A stretch of 64,000 nucleotides of DNA from Rhodobacterales bacterium RIFCSPHIGHO2_02_FULL_62_130 (lineage in GTDB: Bacteria; Pseudomonadota; Alphaproteobacteria; Rhodobacterales; Rhodobacteraceae): the NCBI GenBank assembly GCA_001828855.1, contig MHZT01000044.1, positions 62,001-126,000 of the forward strand. Reading direction: 5' to 3'. The notes under the pieces are model-generated. The model saw only the letters and a program-made list of their open reading frames with translations, did no database searches and was not told the origin of the DNA. The position numbers and the translations under genes were made by a program. The first letter of the stretch is position 1. Every line of letters starts with the position of its first letter. Positions 29,336 to 38,438 of the stretch are shown in pieces.

Positions 29336-29535
29336 TTGAAGGCACAGCCCGATTTGATGCCGAACAGCTTGAACACCGCAGCGGCAGGGCAGACGCCGGT
29401 GATCGACGACTGGATCAGGTTTGCGCCGATGAATACCGTGAACCACACAAACAGCGGCGAGACAAAGGTTGTCAGCACTACCGACAACAGCACCATGCAG
29501 CCAGCGAACAAGAATACGGAACGGTCGAGGGTCAT
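29332..29535 (-). CDS. YgaP-like DUF2892 small membrane protein
   Basis: The 67-residue protein has two hydrophobic segments (around residues 8-24 and 27-45) and a cysteine-containing tail (GVCPAAAVFKLFGIKSGC). This is the DUF2892 membrane module found in YgaP and in many rhodanese or sulfide-oxidation operons. It sits between the sulfide:quinone oxidoreductase and the SqrR-type repressor and is translationally coupled to the latter. A role in handling sulfane sulfur at the membrane is likely from context only. Confidence 0.87.
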   Translation of the reverse strand: MTLDRSVFLFAGCMVLLSVVLTTFVSPLFVWFTVFIGANLIQSSITGVCPAAAVFKLFGIKSGCAFK

Positions 29536-29595
29536 TTCAGTTTCCTTTCAGAGAGGGTGCCGGAGACAATTGCCTCCGGCGCAGGGACCAAAGGA

Positions 29596-30882
29596 TCAGC
29601 CTTTGGTGGTTTCTTTCAGCTTGTCGATGCCAAGCACCTTGAGCGCCAGAGACTCGTAGAAGGGTTCCGAGACGCCCTTACGCAGTTTTCGCATGAAGTA
29701 TTTTTCAAAGCCGATCTTGGCGACATGCACCCACTTGCCGCTGGACGACCAGTTGACGTTGCGCGGCGGGATCTGCGGCTGCGCGACAAAGGCAATGCCC
29801 CCGTCACCGAAATCGGCCAGACAAACCGCGTTCCAGCTTCCGACCTGATCCGGTTCCTGGCCGCGCACCAAAGCGCCGATGTTATGCGCCGTGGCTGTGA
29901 CCATCGATTCAATCATGAAGCCGGTTTTCGGCACGCCGCAGGGAACCGGAGTCGGCCCCATCGGCGGAATGGCCACGCAGACGCCCACTGCGAAGATGTT
30001 CTTGAAGGTCGGGTTGCGCTGATGCTTGTCCACGATGGTGAAGCCGCGCGGATTGCTCAGGCCAGCGATCCCCGACACCGGCTTGATGCCACGGAACGCC
30101 GGAAGCATCATGGAAAACGCAAAGGGCAGCTCCTTTTCGGCCTTCACGCTGCCATCGTCGTTGATTTCTTCGACGAACATCTTGCCTTCTTCGACCTTCT
30201 TCACGCGGGTCGAGGTCAGCCATTTGATGTGCTTGCCGCGCATTTCGGATTCAAGCAGACCCTTGGTATCGCCCACCCCGTCAAGCCCCAGATGCCCGAC
30301 ATAGGGTTCCGAGGTGACAAAGGTCATCGGCACACGGTCGCGCACCTTGGCGCGGCGCAGGGCGGTTTCAAGGATGAACAGGAATTCATAGGCAGGGCCG
30401 AAACAGCTTGCCCCCTGCGCCGCACCGATGATGACCGGACCAGGGTTTTTCACCAGTTGTTCAAACACTTCACGCGCCTTTTCGGCGTGATCGATGTGGC
30501 AGACCGATTGGGTAAAGCCGCCATGCGGACCAAAGCCTTCGATCTCGTCAAAGGCCAGTTCCGGCCCTGTGGCGATCACAAGGTAATCATAGCTGACCGA
30601 CTGGCCGTCCACCAAAGCGATGCGGTTTTCTTCGGGGTGCAGCTTTTCTGCGGCAACCGGAATAAAGTTGATCCCCTTTTTGGCCATGGTCGGGGCCAGA
30701 TCAACGGTGATCTCTTCGCGGTCACGCCAGCCCACGGCAATCCACGGGTTCGACGGCACGAAGTGATAGATCGGATCTTTGGTCACCACCGTGATGGTGT
30801 CCTCCTTTCGCAACTGCTCGCGCAGTTCATAGGCCATTATGGCCCCGCCCAGCCCCGCCCCCAATACTACGACATGTGCCAT
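29596..30882 (-). CDS. sqr: Sulfide:quinone oxidoreductase
   Basis: This 428-residue flavoprotein has the N-terminal FAD motif VVVLGAGLGGAIMAYEL and the type I SQR layout. Cysteines at residues 128 (QSVCHID), 160 (GASCFGP) and 354 (NAVCLADFG) match the three redox-active cysteines of Acidithiobacillus SQR. It oxidises sulfide to polysulfide or persulfide and passes electrons to quinone at the inner membrane; the C-terminal amphipathic helices (around 390-420) fit membrane attachment. It follows the outer-membrane channel gene by 66 bases, within the minus-strand operon. Confidence 0.93.
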   Translation of the reverse strand: MAHVVVLGAGLGGAIMAYELREQLRKEDTITVVTKDPIYHFVPSNPWIAVGWRDREEITVDLAPTMAKKGINFIPVAAEKLHPEENRIALVDGQSVSYDYLVIATGPELAFDEIEGFGPHGGFTQSVCHIDHAEKAREVFEQLVKNPGPVIIGAAQGASCFGPAYEFLFILETALRRAKVRDRVPMTFVTSEPYVGHLGLDGVGDTKGLLESEMRGKHIKWLTSTRVKKVEEGKMFVEEINDDGSVKAEKELPFAFSMMLPAFRGIKPVSGIAGLSNPRGFTIVDKHQRNPTFKNIFAVGVCVAIPPMGPTPVPCGVPKTGFMIESMVTATAHNIGALVRGQEPDQVGSWNAVCLADFGDGGIAFVAQPQIPPRNVNWSSSGKWVHVAKIGFEKYFMRKLRKGVSEPFYESLALKVLGIDKLKETTKG

Positions 30883-30948
30883 CTTGGTTTTCCTCCCCTA
30901 AATTGCGTTGCTTTGGTGCGGCAGCTTCTGACCCCGCGCCAAATATGT

Positions 30949-32304
30949 TCAGTTCGTTCCCACACCCTCGGCGGTTGCCACCGACAGCCTGATAAAGTTC
31001 AGCGCGCGGTTGCGATTGGCCGCAGCCAGCCCGCCGCGTGCATCCAGCAGCATCCGCTCGGCATCCAGAACGGCCAGGAAATTGCCCTCGCCGATCTCGA
31101 AACTGGACCGCGCCAGATCAAGCGTGTCTTTGGAAATGCCCAGCAGCCGCGATTGTGCGGCCATGCTGCGCCCGTCGCGGGCATAGGCCGCCAGCGCCGT
31201 CTGCACCTCTTCCACCGCCCGCAGCACCGCTGCCTGCCACGCCAGATGCGCCTGACGCGCGCGGCTTTCGGATGCCGAAAGATTGGCCTTCAGCGCGCCG
31301 CCCGCAAAGATCGGCAGGCTAAGGGATGGGCCAAACGACCACGTTTCCGACGCAGCCCCGCCGCCGATGGACACCGATTTGATCATGCCGCCCAAAGACA
31401 GCGACGGGAACAATTCGGCCTTGGCCACACCCACCGCCGCAGAGGCCGCAGCAAGGTTACGCTCGGCCGCAATGATGTCGGGGCGCTTGCGGATCACCTC
31501 GGCAGGCACGCCGACTTGGGCGCGAAAACGCGGCACGGGTTGCGCCGCACCGCGCGACAGGTCGGCGGCAATCGCTGTCGTCCCCTGCCCGGTTAGCGTC
31601 GCCAGACGGTTCAGCGCAGCGGCATAGCCCACCTCAAGCGCGGGCAGTTCAGCCTCGGCCACAGCCACCAACTGATCAGCCTGCAAGGTATCAAGCTTGG
31701 TCGCAGCCCCGCTCTCTAGCGAAGACTGGATCATGTCGCGGGTCTTCTGGCGGCTTTGCAGGCTTTGGCGGGTCAGGGCCATGCGTTCCTGATAATAGCG
31801 CAAGTCCACATAGGTTTCGGCAACCGCCCCCGTCAGCACGATGCGCGCCACTTCGCTGCTGGCATAGGCCGCATCCAGCCGGGCGCGCGCCGCTATACGG
31901 CCCGATTGCACCTTGCCGAACAGATCCAGCGTCCAGCCAGTCTCAAGACTGGCTGTTTCCAGCGATGCCGCCCCGGCGCCGGTCATGTCACCGCGTCCGG
32001 CCATGCCCGACGCCTGCACCTGCGGTAGCCCCGCCGCTCCTGCGCCGGTAACGCCTGCGCGGGCCTCCGTCACACGCTCGACGGCCTGTTTCACGTCAAG
32101 GTTCTGCGCCAGCCCCGTGGCGATCAGCCGATCCAGCACAGGGTCTTTGAAGGCCAGCCACCATTTCTGCGCGGCAGGTGCCTGCTCGGCGGCGCCCGCA
32201 TCGGCAAAGGCCGCAGGTGTGGCCGCTGTGGGGGCCTGATAGTCGCCTGTTGCAACACAGGCGGCCAGCAGAGGTGTGACAAGCAGGGTCAGATAGCGGC
32301 TCAT
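30949..32304 (-). CDS. RND efflux outer-membrane channel lipoprotein (NodT family)
   Basis: The 451-residue product is a TolC-like outer-membrane factor. The N-terminus MSRYLTLLVTPLLAACVATG contains a lipobox ending in AAC, so it should be a lipoprotein. Two repeats of long helices follow, with family motifs such as LPSLSLGG-type (ELFPSLSLGGMI) and VPAEVIRKRPDI. It overlaps the RND pump stop by four bases and completes a tripartite exporter with the pump and adaptor. Confidence 0.93.
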   Translation of the reverse strand: MSRYLTLLVTPLLAACVATGDYQAPTAATPAAFADAGAAEQAPAAQKWWLAFKDPVLDRLIATGLAQNLDVKQAVERVTEARAGVTGAGAAGLPQVQASGMAGRGDMTGAGAASLETASLETGWTLDLFGKVQSGRIAARARLDAAYASSEVARIVLTGAVAETYVDLRYYQERMALTRQSLQSRQKTRDMIQSSLESGAATKLDTLQADQLVAVAEAELPALEVGYAAALNRLATLTGQGTTAIAADLSRGAAQPVPRFRAQVGVPAEVIRKRPDIIAAERNLAAASAAVGVAKAELFPSLSLGGMIKSVSIGGGAASETWSFGPSLSLPIFAGGALKANLSASESRARQAHLAWQAAVLRAVEEVQTALAAYARDGRSMAAQSRLLGISKDTLDLARSSFEIGEGNFLAVLDAERMLLDARGGLAAANRNRALNFIRLSVATAEGVGTN

Positions 32305-35300
32305 GTGCGGAACACCCGATAGATGGCAGGGATGACAAGGACCGTCAGCAGGGTCGAGGTCAGCAGCCCGAACAGCAAGGAAATCGCCAGCCCTTGGAAA
32401 ATCGGGTCGGTCAGGATCACTACGGCCCCGATCATCGCGGCCACTGCTGTCAGGAAGATCGGCTTGAAGCGGATGGTTCCGGCGCGGATCAGCGACTCAA
32501 CCGTCACCGCGCCTTCGCCACGGATAAAGTCCACCAGCAGGATCGAGTTCCGAACGATAATCCCCGCCAAGGCGATGAACCCGATCATCGAGGTGGCCGA
32601 GAAGGGCGCGCCGAACAGCCAGTGCCCCGCCATGATGCCAAGGAAGGTCAGCGGGATCGGTGTCAGGATCACCAGCGGCAGTTTGAACGAGCCGAACTGT
32701 GCCACCACAAGGATATAGATCCCCAGCAGCGCCACCCCAAAGGCCGCACCCATATCGCGGAACGTCACCCATGTGACCTCCCATTCGCCATCCCACAGCA
32801 GGGTGGTTTTGGTTTCGTCATCCGGCTGGCCATGCAGCGAGATTTCGGGCGCGCCCTCTACGCCTTTCAGCGCATCGGCAACCGCCAGCATCCCGTAAAG
32901 CGGGGCTTCGAACGCGCCGGCCAATTCGCCTGTCACCATTTCAGCCGCACGGCCATTGTGACGGAAGATCGGGAAAGACGCGGCTTCTTCGGAAATCCGC
33001 ACCACGTCGCCCAGTTCCACCACACCGCGCGCGCCCGGCAGGGTATTGGCGGGAATGGGGGTCGTCAGGAACCGTTCATCCAGCACGCGGTCGCCCTTGG
33101 CCCGCTGGATCATCAGCGGGATCGGATAGCGCCCCTCGCCACGATGGGAATAGCCCACGGTCTGACCAGAGTTCAGCAAGGCCATGGTGTCGAACACGTC
33201 CTGTTCCTGCACCCCGAAAAACTCCAGATCGTCGGTAGAGATCGTCGCCCGCAACCGCCGCGCCTGTTCGCCATAGCTGTTGTCCACATCGACGATGAAC
33301 GGCACCGACCGGAAAGCATCTTCCACCAGCTTTGCAGCCGCACGACGCGAGGCGGCATCGGGACCATAAACCTCGGCCAGCAGGGTCGAGATCACCGGCG
33401 GGCCGGGCGGCGGTTCCACCACCTTGATCGAGGTGCCGACAGGGGCCACCACAGCCTGCAACCGCGCGCGCAGATCCAGCGCGATGTCGTGGCTGCTGCG
33501 GTCCCGCTCGCCCTTGGGCGTCAGGTTGATCGCCACTTCACCCAGTTGGGCCTCTTGGCGCAGATAGGTATGGCGCACCAAGCCGTTGAAGTTGAACGGT
33601 GCTGCCGTGCCGGAATGGGTCTGGATCGAGGTCACCTCCTCCAACTCCATCGCAATCGCCGCCACATCCTGCGCCACACGGTCGGTCGCTTCGGTCGAGG
33701 CACCTTCTGGCAGATCGATCATCACCGACAGTTCGGATTTATTGTCGAAGGGCAGCAGTTTGACCGTGACATCCTTGGTGCCAAGCAAACCAAGCGAGCC
33801 AAAGGACAGCACCGCCGAGATGATCAGAAACATCAGGCTACGCTTTTTGGTGGCCAGCAGCGGGGTAGCAACGGCCTGATAGGCCCGCTCCATCCAGCCG
33901 CCCTGCTTGGCGTCATGACCGCCATAGGTGTCGTCGTGACCATGGGCTGACATATCCGCCTTGCCTGCGATCTTGACCATCAGCCAAGGCGTGATGATCA
34001 CGGCCACGAAGAACGAGAAGATCATCGCGGCGCTGGCATTGGCCGGAATGGGCGACATATACGGCCCCATCAGACCGCTGACGAACAGCATCGGCAGCAG
34101 CGCGGCCACCACGGTCAGCGTGGCCACAATCGTGGGGTTGCCCACTTCGGACACGGCGTCGATGGCGGCTTCGGCCCGCCCGCGCCCGTCCTTCATTGCC
34201 CAGTGGCGGGCAATGTTTTCGATCACCACGATGGCGTCATCGACAAGGATACCGATTGAGAAGATCAGCGCGAACAGCGACACGCGGTTCAGCGTGTAAC
34301 CCATGATCCAAGCCGCAAACAGCGTCAGAAGGATGGTCACAGGGATCACGATGGCCACCACCATCGCCTCGCGCCAGCCAATCGCAAGGAACACCAGCGC
34401 GATGATCGACACAGTTGCCAGCCCAAGGTGGAACAACAGCTCGTTCGCCTTTTCGTTGGCGGTTTCGCCGTAATCGCGGGTGATGGTCAACTTGACGCTA
34501 TCGGGAATGATGCTGCCTTCGACAGCCTCGATCCGGTGCAGCGCGGCCTCGGCCACCACCACAGCATTCGCGCCTGCCCGCTTGGCCACAGCCAGCGTCA
34601 CTGCGGGGCTGCGTGTCACGCTGCCATCTTCGGCGCGTTCGGAATGGGCGACCATATGCGCCGAGGTATCGGCCACAAAAGACACATCCGCCACGTCGGC
34701 CACATAGACCGGACGGCCATCGCGGGTGGTCAGCAACAGGTTCGCCACCTCGGCCGGAGCGGTCAGTGTGCCACCGGCAACAAGATCAATCTCTTGGCCC
34801 TGATCGCGCAATTTTCCGGTGTTCAGCGTACGGTTGGCCTGCGCGACCTTGCCCGCCAATTGCTGCAACGTGACCCCATACAACGCCAGCCGATCCGGAT
34901 CGGGCGCAATGCGGATCACCTCGTTTGCCGCGCCAACCAGATAGGTCAAACCAACGTCGTCGGTCTTGGCCACTTCGGCCTGAAGTGCGCGCGCGATGCG
35001 GGTCAGGTCATTCGCCCCGACGGTCTGACCGGGTGCCGACGAAAGCGTCACCGTCAGGATCGCCACATCATCAATGCCACGCCCCACGATCAGCGGTTCG
35101 GGGATACCCACCGGCAACCGATCCAGATTGGCGCGGATTTTGTCATGCACGCGCAGGATTGCGTCTTCGGCCTTGGTGCCAACCGCAAAGCGCGCCATCA
35201 CCAGCGCCCCATCGTCGCGGGTGTTGGAGTAGACGTGTTCGACGCCATTGATGCCCTTGACGATCACCTCAAGCGGTTCTGTCACCAGCTTGACCGCATC

Positions 35301-35504
35301 TTCAGCCTTCAGACCGGGGGCCATGACGTGAATATCCACCATCGGCACGGAAATCTGCGGCTCTTCCTCACGCGGCAAGGCGCCAAGCGCGACAAGCCCT
35401 GCGGCCAGTGCCGCAAGGATGAAAAGCGGGGTCAGCGACGAGGCGATAAAGGCTTTGGTCAGACGACCGGCAATGCCCAAAGGGCCGGATTTGAACTTAC
35501 TCAT
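32301..35504 (-). CDS. RND-family efflux transporter permease
   Basis: This 1067-residue protein has the AcrB-type architecture: twelve membrane segments and two large periplasmic loops. The proton-relay aspartates are in TM4 (SIGILVDDAIVVIENIAR). The VDD form and length fit drug or organic-compound pumps rather than the heavy-metal class. The ATG at 35504 is preferred because GGAG lies seven bases ahead; another ATG two codons earlier is closer to the same site. It overlaps the adaptor gene, so the tripartite system is co-translated. The substrate may be a sulfur-stress product given the operon partners, but that is inference. Confidence 0.94.
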   Translation of the reverse strand: MSKFKSGPLGIAGRLTKAFIASSLTPLFILAALAAGLVALGALPREEEPQISVPMVDIHVMAPGLKAEDAVKLVTEPLEVIVKGINGVEHVYSNTRDDGALVMARFAVGTKAEDAILRVHDKIRANLDRLPVGIPEPLIVGRGIDDVAILTVTLSSAPGQTVGANDLTRIARALQAEVAKTDDVGLTYLVGAANEVIRIAPDPDRLALYGVTLQQLAGKVAQANRTLNTGKLRDQGQEIDLVAGGTLTAPAEVANLLLTTRDGRPVYVADVADVSFVADTSAHMVAHSERAEDGSVTRSPAVTLAVAKRAGANAVVVAEAALHRIEAVEGSIIPDSVKLTITRDYGETANEKANELLFHLGLATVSIIALVFLAIGWREAMVVAIVIPVTILLTLFAAWIMGYTLNRVSLFALIFSIGILVDDAIVVIENIARHWAMKDGRGRAEAAIDAVSEVGNPTIVATLTVVAALLPMLFVSGLMGPYMSPIPANASAAMIFSFFVAVIITPWLMVKIAGKADMSAHGHDDTYGGHDAKQGGWMERAYQAVATPLLATKKRSLMFLIISAVLSFGSLGLLGTKDVTVKLLPFDNKSELSVMIDLPEGASTEATDRVAQDVAAIAMELEEVTSIQTHSGTAAPFNFNGLVRHTYLRQEAQLGEVAINLTPKGERDRSSHDIALDLRARLQAVVAPVGTSIKVVEPPPGPPVISTLLAEVYGPDAASRRAAAKLVEDAFRSVPFIVDVDNSYGEQARRLRATISTDDLEFFGVQEQDVFDTMALLNSGQTVGYSHRGEGRYPIPLMIQRAKGDRVLDERFLTTPIPANTLPGARGVVELGDVVRISEEAASFPIFRHNGRAAEMVTGELAGAFEAPLYGMLAVADALKGVEGAPEISLHGQPDDETKTTLLWDGEWEVTWVTFRDMGAAFGVALLGIYILVVAQFGSFKLPLVILTPIPLTFLGIMAGHWLFGAPFSATSMIGFIALAGIIVRNSILLVDFIRGEGAVTVESLIRAGTIRFKPIFLTAVAAMIGAVVILTDPIFQGLAISLLFGLLTSTLLTVLVIPAIYRVFRT

Positions 35505-36489
35505 TGCCATGCTCCGCGGCAGCAGGTGCCTGCGCCATCACGCGATCCCCGGCCACAAGACCTGACAGAATCTCGACCATCGGCACGCCATCAATCTCTT
35601 GCGCCTCGCCGGGAACCACGGCGCGCATCACTGTGCCTGCAGCCCCTTCAATCGCCACGAAATCAAGACCGCTGCGGGTTACAACTGCCGTTGCCGGAAC
35701 CATCAGGCCTTGGTGCGTACCGACGGGCAGGCGCACCAGAACGCGGGCGTCGATGAACTGGTCTGACAGACCCGTCACCTCTACATCCGCTACAACGCGG
35801 CCATTTTCGATGAGTGGATAAACTTTGGCCAAGCGCCCGCTGGCCGCTGCGCCATCGATCAGGATGGTATCGCCTTCATGCAGCGCGGTCGCGTGGCGCT
35901 CTGGCACAGCAAGGCGCAGGAAGGTGCCGCCCACGCTAAGCGTCGCCACCGGCTCTCCGGGCATCACGACAGCACCTTGCGACACGGGCGCATCCAGCAC
36001 CCGCCCCGCCGCAGGGGCCAATACTTTGCCCTCGGTCTGGGATTGCTGCACCAGTTCAGCCTGAGCATCCAGCGCCGCGATCTGGCCCGCAAGCACATCC
36101 ACCTGAGTCCGCAACGCATCAAGCCGCTGCACCGTCGTCACACCCTGCTTCAGTAAATCCTCGCCGCGCTTCAGCTCCAGCTTGGCATTGTCCAACTGCG
36201 CCGAAACGGCCTGTTGCTGCGCGGCAATCGCGGCAATCTGGAAGCCCAACTTTTCATCGACAATTGTGGCCAGCAACTGGCCCTCGGTCACGACATCGCC
36301 TTCGCTGACGGCCAGTTCAACCAAAGTGCCCCCGATCCGCGCCCTTGCAGGGACGCGATCCCGCGCCTCGATCCGGCCATAGACGGCCTTCCACTCGGTC
36401 ACCTCGACAGGCACAATCGCTATGGTTTCGGCAAGGGCGCTGCTGGCCATCAGGCCCAGAAAGACAGAAGTTAGGACACGGCGGTGCAT
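35497..36489 (-). CDS. RND efflux periplasmic adaptor (membrane fusion protein)
   Basis: The 330-residue product starts with a signal peptide (MHRRVLTSVFLGLMASSALA) and has the adaptor layout: lipoyl-like halves (LVELAVSEGDVVTEGQLLATI and KVLAPAAGRVLD), a coiled-coil hairpin between them, and a beta-barrel domain. It links the RND pump to the outer-membrane channel. It is the first gene of the six-gene minus-strand operon; a 24-bp operator-like site ends 37 bases upstream of its ATG. Confidence 0.93.
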   Translation of the reverse strand: MHRRVLTSVFLGLMASSALAETIAIVPVEVTEWKAVYGRIEARDRVPARARIGGTLVELAVSEGDVVTEGQLLATIVDEKLGFQIAAIAAQQQAVSAQLDNAKLELKRGEDLLKQGVTTVQRLDALRTQVDVLAGQIAALDAQAELVQQSQTEGKVLAPAAGRVLDAPVSQGAVVMPGEPVATLSVGGTFLRLAVPERHATALHEGDTILIDGAAASGRLAKVYPLIENGRVVADVEVTGLSDQFIDARVLVRLPVGTHQGLMVPATAVVTRSGLDFVAIEGAAGTVMRAVVPGEAQEIDGVPMVEILSGLVAGDRVMAQAPAAAEHGNE

Positions 36490-36525
36490 TTTGATTCCCC
36501 GGCTATTTTGCTACATCATATTGTT

Positions 36526-36549
36526 ACATTCATATATGTAAATATGTTT
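36526..36549 (+). promoter_or_regulatory. Candidate SqrR/BigR-type operator, copy 1 (RND-SQR operon)
   Basis: The 24 bases beginning ACATTCATATATGTAAATAT match a second site at 39791-39814 (other strand) at 23 of 24 positions. The site includes a perfect inverted repeat TTACAT-N6-ATGTAA at 36524-36541. The core ATTC-N8-AAAT is one base off the ATTC-N8-GAAT arrangement I recall for SqrR. It lies in the 81-base gap between devA and the adaptor gene, at promoter distance from the adaptor start. Confidence 0.75.
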
Positions 36550-36570
36550 TCGATGGATGGCCGAAAATCG

Positions 36571-37257
36571 TTACCGATCCGCAACAATCCGGCCGTCTTC
36601 CAGCGTGATAATCCGGTCGGCCATCTCTAGAATCCGGTTGTCATGCGTGACCATCACCGTGGTGGTCCCGCGCATGGCACCCAGCTTTTTCAGCATCGCC
36701 ACCACCGTCATGCCACTTTCCCGATCAAGTGCAGCGGTCGGTTCGTCCGCGAAGATCACTTCGGGATTTCCAACCAAAGCCCGCGCCACAGCAACGCGCT
36801 GCTTTTGTCCGCCCGACAGATTGGCGGGCAGATAGTCCAGCCTGTCTCCAAGGCCCAAAAGCGTCAGCGCATGCTGCGCCGCGCGATAGTTTTGCTGCGG
36901 ATCACCATAGCTATGCACCTGCAAGCCCATCAGCACGTTCTGTAACGCGGTCAGGCTGCCATGCAGGTTATGGGCCTGAAAAATAAAGCCAAGCCGCCGC
37001 CGCAGATCTTCCGATACCGCAGGAGCAGCCCCCTTCAGTTCATGGCCCAGCAGCCGGACCGATCCGTCCTGAACATCGCGCAGGCACCCCATCAGCGTCA
37101 AAACTGTGGTCTTGCCAGAGCCTGATGGCCCCATCAGCACCGTCAGACTTCCACGTTTTATGGTGAAGCTAACATCGAAAATCGCCTGCTTGCGGGCCTC
37201 GCCGATCCCGAAAGAGTGGTTCAGGCCGGCGACCGAGATGGGGAAATCATCGCTCAT
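36571..37257 (-). CDS. devA: ABC exporter ATP-binding protein (DevA-like)
   Basis: This 228-residue ATPase has Walker A GPSGSGKTT, signature LSGGQKQRVAVARAL, and Walker B VIFADEPTAALD. It belongs to the MacB/LolD/DevA group that works with FtsX-like permeases. The ATG at 37257 is nine bases after the devC stop; the upstream in-frame extension lies in devC. With devB and devC it forms a DevBCA-type exporter, known from cyanobacterial glycolipid export and widely found in proteobacteria with other, mostly unknown substrates. Confidence 0.92.
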   Translation of the reverse strand: MSDDFPISVAGLNHSFGIGEARKQAIFDVSFTIKRGSLTVLMGPSGSGKTTVLTLMGCLRDVQDGSVRLLGHELKGAAPAVSEDLRRRLGFIFQAHNLHGSLTALQNVLMGLQVHSYGDPQQNYRAAQHALTLLGLGDRLDYLPANLSGGQKQRVAVARALVGNPEVIFADEPTAALDRESGMTVVAMLKKLGAMRGTTTVMVTHDNRILEMADRIITLEDGRIVADR

Positions 37258-37265
37258 GCCGCCCC

Positions 37266-38438
37266 CTAGAACAGATCGGCAGGATCGGCGTTCGCCAACC
37301 GCCGCGTGGCAATCGCGCCCGAAACCGAACAAGCCACCAGTGTGCCGAAAAACACCATCCCCGCCATCGCAGGCGTCATCGCAAGGGGCAAAGTCGTGGC
37401 CGCTTTCATGCCAGCCAACAGGCCCGTCGCCACCACAAGACCGGGGACAAAGCCCAGAACAGCCAGAATCAGCGCCTCTTCAAACACGATTCCAAGGAAG
37501 AATCGCTGCCGATAGCCCATCGCCTTGAAGGTCGCATATTCGCTCAGGTGGTCGGCCACATCGGTGGACAGCACCTGATAGACAATCACAATGCCGACCA
37601 AAATCCCGATAATCACCCCGAAGCCAAAGATGATCCCCGTCGGGCGGCGGGTTTGCTGATAGCTTAGATCGTCCTGACCAGCCTGTTCATAGGAGCGTAT
37701 CCGCAAGGACTTGTCCGAAATCAGATCCCGCAACCGTGCGGCAACCACATCGGGGTCGGCTCCGGCGCGAAGATGCAGCAATATATGGTCGGGAGCCGCC
37801 GATTTCCGTGCCGGAAACAGGGTCAGAAAGGTCTGGTCCGAAACCATCATATACCCGTCACCCCCAAAGCCACCGCCGCCCGCAAAGGTGTCGTAAAGTG
37901 TCAGGGTCTTGCCCGAGACCTCGAACGAAATCGGGCTTTGCGGCCGGATCGCCGCCGCCTCGTCGCGTGGCAAGCCACGGCTATACATATCCAGAATGCC
38001 CGAGTTTTGCAGTTGCAGCGTCGCAGCCTTGCGCGCCATCGCCTCGGACAGAAACGCAGGCAGCGTCGGATCAACGCCAAAGGTGGTCAGCCCCAGCGTC
38101 TTTTCGCCACGCGCCCAACTGACATTGCCCACAAAGATGCCAGCGCCACCCGTCACATCCGGATCGGCCAGCGCCTGAAACAGCCATTGCCGCGCAACAT
38201 TCGCTCCTTCGGTCATCGAATTGGCATCCGAGGCCGAAATCATCACATCAGCCTGAAAAAACCCGTAAGGCTTTAGCGTGGCGACGGCCATCGAGTTCAT
38301 GATGCCCAACTGCACGAACACCAGCACATTGGCAAAGGCCACCCCCGCCAGCGCAGCCGCAAAACGGGTGCGATTATGGCTCAGTTGCAGCCAACCGATC
38401 GGCAAACGACCAAACAGCCATTGCAACAGGCGGGTCAC
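37266..38438 (-). CDS. devC: ABC exporter permease (DevC-like, FtsX domain)
   Basis: The 390-residue protein has one N-terminal membrane helix, a large extracytoplasmic domain (about residues 45-270) and three C-terminal helices, the MacB/FtsX/DevC arrangement. The start RLLQWLFGRLPIGWLQLSHN is typical of DevC. It overlaps the devB stop by four bases and is followed by devA. It should couple ATP hydrolysis by DevA to export via DevB and an outer-membrane channel. Confidence 0.92.
   Translation of the reverse strand: MTRLLQWLFGRLPIGWLQLSHNRTRFAAALAGVAFANVLVFVQLGIMNSMAVATLKPYGFFQADVMISASDANSMTEGANVARQWLFQALADPDVTGGAGIFVGNVSWARGEKTLGLTTFGVDPTLPAFLSEAMARKAATLQLQNSGILDMYSRGLPRDEAAAIRPQSPISFEVSGKTLTLYDTFAGGGGFGGDGYMMVSDQTFLTLFPARKSAAPDHILLHLRAGADPDVVAARLRDLISDKSLRIRSYEQAGQDDLSYQQTRRPTGIIFGFGVIIGILVGIVIVYQVLSTDVADHLSEYATFKAMGYRQRFFLGIVFEEALILAVLGFVPGLVVATGLLAGMKAATTLPLAMTPAMAGMVFFGTLVACSVSGAIATRRLANADPADLF

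Noticed and set aside
29336-29446. N-terminal extension of the SqrR-type repressor
   Set aside because: The extension would run through the DUF2892 gene; the GTG overlapping that gene's TGA gives the normal ArsR length.
30941-30950. AAATATGTTC near the start of the sqr region as a third operator copy
   Set aside because: Only nine bases match the 24-bp site and they overlap the end of the outer-membrane channel gene; no inverted repeat is present.
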